NCBI GenBank assembly: GCA_023488865.1
Contig: JAMDDG010000115.1
Span: 1 to 10,288, forward strand
Length of the DNA: 10,288 nt
Direction: 5' to 3'
Source: Bacteroidota bacterium
Lineage (GTDB): Bacteria; Bacteroidota; Bacteroidia; Bacteroidales; Prolixibacteraceae
The notes below the pieces were generated by a model, which saw nothing but the letters and a program-made list of their open reading frames with translations, searched no databases and was not told where the DNA came from. A program made the translations under genes and the position numbers. The first letter of the stretch is position 1. Every line of letters begins with the position of its first letter. Shown here in pieces: positions 5,626-10,288 of the stretch.

Positions 5626-6387
5626 CTATCGTTTTTTTGAACAGATTACCTGATTTTTATATGCTAAGTTGATGGATTTATACAAAGTCCATCCCCCGTT
5701 TTTGAAGCCCTCTTTGTAGAGCGCCTTTAAATTTCTAAACTTCTCCTGATAATCCTCCGGCGGACCAAAATAGATCAATTGATCCCCGACCCGTGGAACC
5801 ATCGTCAAATTACCGTTTCCACCCACATGGATCTGATCAATCTGGGCATTCAAAAACGGATCTGCCTGAATATACGTGATCAACGGAAGCAAACGTTTCC
5901 GGGCAAATTCATTCGCGATCACCCCCGAAATTATCATCACCCGCGGAGTATAATTTGGCGTCCAGTCGAAACTCTTGCCGAACCGGTCCATGTAATAATC
6001 CCGCCCCGGCACGTCTACCCTGAATTCAGGGTTCCGCTGCCGTATCCTTACCACAACGGATCCCTCTCCCGGCTTACCCTGACCAACAATGGAAGTAAAA
6101 ACGTTCACATCTTCCACTGCTTTTATTTTTCTTACCCCATCTTCGATATTTCTCAGATCAATATTTCCGAGATTTTTGCGTAGCAGGTGCGGATTGTGAC
6201 TCAATACCCAATTCCTGATATCGCGGCTTCTGATAAATTGATTTTCAAGCGAATCGGTTATTTCTACCCTTACGTCGGTGCAAATAATCTTCTTGCGTTC
6301 GTTGATGGAAAATCCCAAAGTGAGAAAAACCAGTCCGAGCACAAAACACCAGACGAAAAGATAGCCAATTTTTTTAAATATCTTCAT
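5626..6387 (-). CDS. ftsQ: FtsQ, bitopic cell division protein
   Basis: This 253-residue protein has a short basic cytoplasmic tip (MKIFKKIG), one membrane segment at about residues 8-27 (YLFVWCFVLGLVFLTLGFSI) and a periplasmic remainder. Residues about 36-115 form a POTRA-like region (VRVEITDSLENQFIRSRDI onward, ending VVVRIRQRNPEF), followed by the FtsQ beta domain with 'YYMDRFGKSF'. FtsQ links the early cytoplasmic ring to septal wall synthesis through the FtsB/FtsL-type subcomplex. Sequence conservation is low, as is usual for Bacteroidota FtsQ, so identification relies on topology, the PEFRVDVPGRDYYMD segment and its place between murC and ftsA. Its start overlaps the end of murC by 14 bases, implying coupled translation. 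Confidence 0.93.
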   Translation of the reverse strand: MKIFKKIGYLFVWCFVLGLVFLTLGFSINERKKIICTDVRVEITDSLENQFIRSRDIRNWVLSHNPHLLRKNLGNIDLRNIEDGVRKIKAVEDVNVFTSIVGQGKPGEGSVVVRIRQRNPEFRVDVPGRDYYMDRFGKSFDWTPNYTPRVMIISGVIANEFARKRLLPLITYIQADPFLNAQIDQIHVGGNGNLTMVPRVGDQLIYFGPPEDYQEKFRNLKALYKEGFKNGGWTLYKSINLAYKNQVICSKKR

Positions 6388-7762
6388 TTTCTTTCAAATA
6401 TTGCACCAAGGGCTTAACAAGACGGTCAATGTCGCCTGCCCCTAATGTCAGCAATATATCCAAATGATAATCATTCAGGATCATAGGAAAATCTGTAGCC
6501 GAACATCTCCGCTTCGATTTCAGTTTCATCCTGTTCAGGATCATCCCTGCATCTACTCCCGGTATCGGTTCTTCCCTTGCCGGATAGATCTCCATCACCA
6601 GCGCCTCATCCAGCAGATCGAGGCTTTCGGCAAACCCGTTAGCAAAGTCGCGGGTGCGGGTGAAGAGGTGCGGCTGAAAGATGCCTGTTATTTTCCTGCC
6701 GGGATAGAGGTGACGGACAGATTTGATGGTCGCCTCCAGCTCCCTCGGATGATGCCCGTAATCATCAATATAAATCGTACGCTTACCTTTGTAGCGGATA
6801 TCAAACCTGCGCTCTACGCCCTTATATCCGGGTACGGAAGCGAGTATCTCTTCTTTGGTAACCCCGTTCAACAAGGCCATTGCGATGGCTGCCGTCATGT
6901 TTTCGACATTCATCAACCCGGGATAGTGCAGCGTAATCCCTTTGATTTCGCCAAACGGCGTGATCAGGTCGAAATGATAAGCGCCATCGGCTACCGCGAT
7001 ATTTTCAGCTTTAAAATCTGCCGCTTCTGAAACGGAATAGCTGTAATAACGGATGCCTTTGTTCCAGGAAGGGTCTATCGCCACTCCCTTGCGATAAAGC
7101 AAAGCCCCGCCTGCGCGGATCTGACCGACAAAGGTAGCAAAAGCATCTACCAGGTTGCCCGCAGTGCCGTAGATGTCAAGATGGTCGGGATCCATCCAGG
7201 TGATGACCGCCATTTCGGGGAACAACCGCAGGAAAGAGCGGTCGAACTCGTCGGCTTCGGCCACCATCAGGTTGCTTGCGTTGGCCGGAAGCAGCAGGTT
7301 GGTCTCATAATTCCGGGAGATGCCGCCCATAAAGGCAAAGCAATCGACCTGCGATTCCTTCAGCAGATAGGCGGTCATCGTGGTAACCGACGTTTTTCCA
7401 TGCGTGCCCGCTACCGCGATGCAACTCCGGCCATGACTCAGTGCGCCTAATACCTCCGAGCGTTTAACGAGGTCAAAACCTCCGGCCCGCAGCCGCTTCA
7501 TCTCGCCAAAGCTTTCCGGTACGGCCGGAGTATAAATAACCAGGGTACTGCCGCGGTCGGACAGTGCGGGCATAAGATCCGGATCTTCCTTGAAATGCAC
7601 GGGAATTCCCTCAGCTATCAACTCGTTGGTCAAAGGCGAGGGGGTTTTGTCGTACCCTGAAACCCTTTTGCCGGCAAATTTGAAATAGCGGGCAAGGGCG
7701 CTCATGCCGATACCGCCGATTCCCAGCAGGTAAACTTGTTTTATATTTTCCGGTTCAACCAT
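6374..7762 (-). CDS. murC: UDP-N-acetylmuramate--L-alanine ligase
   Basis: MurC adds L-alanine to UDP-N-acetylmuramic acid with ATP hydrolysis, the first step of stem peptide assembly in the cytoplasm. The 462 residues show the Mur ligase plan: an N-terminal Rossmann loop LLGIGGIGMSALA (12-24) for the UDP-sugar, the ATP loop GTHGKTS (119-125, Lys123), EADEFDRSFL (169-178) and DPDHLDIYG (191-199) for metal and substrate, PGLMNVENMTAAIA (281-294), and the C-terminal domain with IDDYGHHP (332-339). Length is normal for MurC and no key motif is missing. Its ATG shares one base with the murG stop (TAATG), typical of coupled translation, and its 3' end overlaps ftsQ. Confidence 0.98.
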   Translation of the reverse strand: MVEPENIKQVYLLGIGGIGMSALARYFKFAGKRVSGYDKTPSPLTNELIAEGIPVHFKEDPDLMPALSDRGSTLVIYTPAVPESFGEMKRLRAGGFDLVKRSEVLGALSHGRSCIAVAGTHGKTSVTTMTAYLLKESQVDCFAFMGGISRNYETNLLLPANASNLMVAEADEFDRSFLRLFPEMAVITWMDPDHLDIYGTAGNLVDAFATFVGQIRAGGALLYRKGVAIDPSWNKGIRYYSYSVSEAADFKAENIAVADGAYHFDLITPFGEIKGITLHYPGLMNVENMTAAIAMALLNGVTKEEILASVPGYKGVERRFDIRYKGKRTIYIDDYGHHPRELEATIKSVRHLYPGRKITGIFQPHLFTRTRDFANGFAESLDLLDEALVMEIYPAREEPIPGVDAGMILNRMKLKSKRRCSATDFPMILNDYHLDILLTLGAGDIDRLVKPLVQYLKENEDI

Positions 7763-7777
7763 TATCCATTGTCAATT
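7761..7777. repeat. 17-base repeat copy spanning the murG stop and murC start
   Basis: ATTATCCATTGTCAATT here is identical to bases 10198-10214 in the murD-ftsW spacer, in the same orientation. At this copy, read on the minus strand, it supplies the last murG codons (Ile-Asp-Asn-Gly-stop) and part of the murC start. Confidence 0.75.
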
Positions 7778-8868
7778 AATGAAGCAATCACCTCCACAAT
7801 ATCTTTAGTTGCCAAAGGTGTAGCCATTTTCTTAATGTTTTCAGCCAGATCAGCCAAACGCCCGCGGTCCTTCACAAGACTTAGCGCCTCCTCAACCAAA
7901 CGATCCCCAACTTCAGCATCCTTAACCAGCACGGCTGCACCCTGATCGGACAGGGCACGGGCATTGGCAGTTTGGTGATCTTCTGCCACATTGGGCGAAG
8001 GTACAAGAATTGCAGGCTTGCCCACCACACAAAGTTCACTGATGGTTCCTGCGCCTGCCCTGGAGATAACCAGATCGGCTACCGCGAAAGCCAGGTCCAT
8101 GCGTTGGATAAATTCCAAAAGATGGACATTCCCGGTAGGGTTGCCCGCCAGCTCGGCTTCAATTTCTTGGTAATATATTTTGCCGGTCTGCCAGAGAAAC
8201 TGCACCCCGGATGATCTGATCAGGTCCAATTTGGCACGGATGCCGTTGTTCAGCGCACGGGCGCCTAAGCTTCCGCCGACGACCAGCACCACCGGCTGAT
8301 CCGGATTTAACCCGAAGAAGCGGAACGACTCTTCCGATTTTGCCACGATCCCCTCCAGCCCTTTTCTGATCGGATTTCCAGTAAATACGATCTTCTCTTT
8401 CGGGAAGAACCGCTCCATATTTTGATAGGCGACGCATATTTTGCTCGCCTTTTTACCTAACAGCTTGTTGGTGACCCCGGCAAAGGAATTTTGCTCCTGC
8501 AAAAGGGTCGGTATGCCCATTTGGGTGGCCACTTTCAGTACCGGGCCACTGGCATAACCACCCACTCCGATCACGCAATCGGGTTTGAAATTGCGAACCA
8601 CTGACCTGGCCTTCCACATAGAGGCGATCAATTTGGGCACGAAAAGCAGGTTGCGCCAGATCTCGCCACGGTGAAAACCGGCCACAGGCAGTCCAACGAT
8701 AGGAAATCCGGCAGCAGGGACCTTTTCCATCTCCATTTTTCCCTGGGCCCCCACGAAGAGGATCTCTGCAGCAGGGAAACGCTGTTTTAGTCCTTCAGCA
8801 ATCGAAAGCGCAGGAAAGATGTGGCCTCCTGTTCCGCCCCCGCTGACAATGAATCGTGGATTGCTCAT
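7762..8868 (-). CDS. murG: MurG, lipid II-forming N-acetylglucosaminyltransferase
   Basis: MurG transfers GlcNAc from UDP-GlcNAc to lipid I on the cytoplasmic face of the inner membrane, making lipid II. The 368 residues form two Rossmann domains of the GT28 family. The N-terminal domain has GGGTGGHIFPALS (10-22), GVGGYASGP (101-109) and QEQNSFAGVTNK (124-135; the first position is His in the E. coli enzyme). The C-terminal UDP-GlcNAc-binding domain has GGSLGA (198-203), SRAGAGTISEL (269-279) and HQTANA (298-303). The start MSNPRFIVSGGG at 8868 lies four bases after the ftsW stop; a longer frame to 8943 would add 25 non-conserved residues overlapping ftsW and is rejected. Confidence 0.97.
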   Translation of the reverse strand: MSNPRFIVSGGGTGGHIFPALSIAEGLKQRFPAAEILFVGAQGKMEMEKVPAAGFPIVGLPVAGFHRGEIWRNLLFVPKLIASMWKARSVVRNFKPDCVIGVGGYASGPVLKVATQMGIPTLLQEQNSFAGVTNKLLGKKASKICVAYQNMERFFPKEKIVFTGNPIRKGLEGIVAKSEESFRFFGLNPDQPVVLVVGGSLGARALNNGIRAKLDLIRSSGVQFLWQTGKIYYQEIEAELAGNPTGNVHLLEFIQRMDLAFAVADLVISRAGAGTISELCVVGKPAILVPSPNVAEDHQTANARALSDQGAAVLVKDAEVGDRLVEEALSLVKDRGRLADLAENIKKMATPLATKDIVEVIASLIDNG

Positions 8869-8872
8869 TTTT

Positions 8873-10099
8873 TCAATTATCACCATTTGACAACAATATC
8901 TCTTCTTCCATAAAATCCGTATCTTCATCTTCCTCCTCCTCAACCGGCTCCTGCTTCAGCATATCAGCCTGATTCTCTGCGCTGATGCTCAGCATAAATC
9001 CGAAAATCACCGCAGTGAAGAGTTGGGAGGTTCCACCCCAGCTTATCCAGGGTAGCGGTTGACCCGTCACCGGAATGGCGCCAGACGAGACCCCCATGTT
9101 GACCAGGGCCTGCAAAAGGATCATGGTTACCGCACCTGTTGCCAGGTAAAGCGGAAAAGTTCGACGGCAACTTTTGATAATCATCAGTCCCCTGGTAAGT
9201 AAAACTAAATATAGCAGTACGATGACCACCGCACCGACCAACCCGTATTCTTCGATGATGATGGCAAAGACAAAATCGTTGTAGGCTGCGCTCATCCGGT
9301 TGCTGATATCCCCTTTACCGGCGCCAACACCGAAAATTCCCCCGTTATAAATTGCAATCTTGGCGAACTCATCCTGGGTAATCCCATCCTCCGGTTTGGA
9401 ATCAGACCAGGGTGAGTAACGGTCTATACGGTTAAAAACGGTTTCGAGCCTTGACCCCTTGTAAATTATATCAGGCAATGTATTGCGGACCAAGAACATA
9501 GTAACAAAAAGGACGATCACAATCGCGACAGAACCCAAAAGATATTTCAGCTGTATCTGTGCGACAAACATCATGATAAAAGCGGTCGAAACGACCAGGA
9601 CAGCGGAAGAGAAATTTACTTTGGTCAACAAAAGGGCTAAAACTAAAACTCCGGATACGATCTTAAAAAAGGAGGCCGTTCGTGACTCATCACTATCGCC
9701 GGTATGGGACAATATCCTCGCTACCCACATCATCACAGCCACTTTGGCCAATTCGGCCGGTTGAAAACTGGCAATACCCAGCGGAATGGTACGTCCGGAG
9801 CCCCGTCCGATCAGAATTCCAAGCACCACACTGCAAATAGCCCCGATTAGAACCAGGTTGGCATATTTGTTGTAAATTTTTACCGGGCGCTTGAGCATGA
9901 GCAGGATAATCATAAAACCCCCCATCTGAAAAAGCAACTGTCTGAAAATATAATAGCTGGTATTCCCGTTCAGGCGGCGGAATGCCAGGGCGCCTGTCGA
10001 ACTGTAGACGATCAGGATCGAAAAGAACGATAGGACGAAGATCACCATCCAAAGCTTCCGGTCCCCTTTTAACCTGCTTATGTAGTCGCTGAATTTCAT
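8873..10099 (-). CDS. ftsW: FtsW, septal SEDS peptidoglycan glycosyltransferase
   Basis: FtsW polymerises lipid II into septal glycan strands with its partner class B penicillin-binding protein. The 408 residues have about ten hydrophobic segments beginning at residue 17. SEDS motifs are present: FQPAELAK (112-119), an extracellular-loop region RIDRYSPWSD (224-233), GAGKGDISNRMSAAYNDFVFA (259-279) in which Asp275 aligns with the catalytic aspartate of RodA/FtsW, and GQPLPWISWGGTSQ (346-359). The C-terminal cytoplasmic tail is strongly acidic (EPVEEEEDEDTD, 384-395), a possible partner-binding tail. FtsW rather than RodA is chosen from its place between murD and murG. An AGG lies about ten bases before the ATG. 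Confidence 0.96.
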   Translation of the reverse strand: MKFSDYISRLKGDRKLWMVIFVLSFFSILIVYSSTGALAFRRLNGNTSYYIFRQLLFQMGGFMIILLMLKRPVKIYNKYANLVLIGAICSVVLGILIGRGSGRTIPLGIASFQPAELAKVAVMMWVARILSHTGDSDESRTASFFKIVSGVLVLALLLTKVNFSSAVLVVSTAFIMMFVAQIQLKYLLGSVAIVIVLFVTMFLVRNTLPDIIYKGSRLETVFNRIDRYSPWSDSKPEDGITQDEFAKIAIYNGGIFGVGAGKGDISNRMSAAYNDFVFAIIIEEYGLVGAVVIVLLYLVLLTRGLMIIKSCRRTFPLYLATGAVTMILLQALVNMGVSSGAIPVTGQPLPWISWGGTSQLFTAVIFGFMLSISAENQADMLKQEPVEEEEDEDTDFMEEEILLSNGDN

Positions 10100-10186
10100 G
10101 AATTACAACCTAAGTAATATGTAGTATTTTAAGAAACTGTTTAAATCGTTCTTTTATTTTCAATATTTCACATTCTCAACAATTTG

Positions 10187-10220
10187 CATCATTGTCAATT
10201 ATCCATTGTCAATTGTCAAT
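10187..10220. repeat. TTGTCAA repeat cluster in the murD-ftsW spacer
   Basis: The heptamer TTGTCAA occurs at 10192-10198 and in tandem at 10206-10212 and 10213-10219, immediately beside the murD stop codon. Bases 10198-10214 are the second copy of the 17-base repeat at the murG/murC junction. The rest of the 121-base spacer (10100-10186) is AT-rich; it includes a degenerate relative of the 1517-1548 repeats (TTTCACATTCTCAAC at 10167-10181). No clear promoter or terminator is seen. Confidence 0.75.
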
Positions 10221-10288
10221 TTACAGGTTCCTTACCGCCTCCTTAAACTGCTGACCTCGATCTTCGTAGTTTTTAAACAGGTCGAAAC
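10221..10288 (-). CDS. murD: MurD C-terminus (UDP-MurNAc-L-Ala--D-Glu ligase), truncated by window edge
   Basis: The last 21 codons and a TAA stop are visible on the minus strand, reading FDLFKNYEDRGQQFKEAV and ending RNL. This matches the conserved end of MurD, where the S-x-D-x-F-x-x-[FY]-x-x-R-G-x-x-F segment closes the C-terminal ligase domain. MurD adds D-glutamate after MurC's L-alanine. Its position directly upstream of ftsW agrees with dcw order. The catalytic regions lie outside the window, so integrity cannot be judged. Confidence 0.88.
   Translation of the reverse strand, partial: FDLFKNYEDRGQQFKEAVRNL

Noticed and set aside
8869..8943. N-terminal extension of murG into ftsW
   Set aside because: The 25 extra residues are arginine/lysine-rich and unlike MurG, and they would overlap ftsW by 71 bases; the ATG at 8868 gives the conserved start.

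Overview
The window suggests a member of the Bacteroidota, probably of the order Bacteroidales. Nearly all of it is a minus-strand division and cell wall (dcw) cluster in the order seen in that phylum: murD (3' end only), ftsW, murG, murC, ftsQ, ftsA, ftsZ, then a YqeY-type gene. No ddl gene lies between murC and ftsQ. TAnnTTTG promoter-like boxes, weak or absent Shine-Dalgarno sequences, and short 'TTGTCAA' and 'ATGAGTT' type spacer repeats fit this placement. The genus is not claimed.

Layout. Positions 1-77 may hold the last codons of an unknown plus-strand gene. Positions 100-288 (minus) encode a 62-residue antitoxin-like protein with no visible toxin partner. Positions 491-903 (plus) encode a compact hicB-hicA toxin-antitoxin pair behind a perfect inverted repeat that encloses a promoter-like box. 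From 1004 to the right edge everything is minus strand: yqeY (1004-1453), a repeat-filled spacer, two adjacent ftsZ genes (1558-2970 and 2983-4302), ftsA (4313-5623), ftsQ (5626-6387), murC (6374-7762), murG (7762-8868), ftsW (8873-10099), a 121-base repeat-bearing spacer, and the last 21 codons of murD. Genes from ftsW to the second ftsZ overlap or lie within about 12 bases of each other, so they look like one transcription unit.

How they work together. MurD, MurC and MurG act in the cytoplasmic and inner-membrane steps that build lipid II. FtsW polymerises lipid II at the septum. FtsQ belongs to the periplasmic regulatory subcomplex. FtsA anchors FtsZ filaments to the membrane.

The most notable feature is the tandem pair of ftsZ genes. 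Both products keep the GTP-binding signature and the catalytic T7-loop aspartates, but their tails differ. The downstream copy ends in a peptide of the usual FtsZ type (KLRKNNSFLHDKAD). The upstream copy, next to ftsA, lacks that peptide and ends in a basic patch, an amphipathic helix and an acidic tip, closely resembling the membrane-targeting tail of FtsA encoded just upstream. This suggests a two-FtsZ division apparatus in which one FtsZ may bind the membrane directly.
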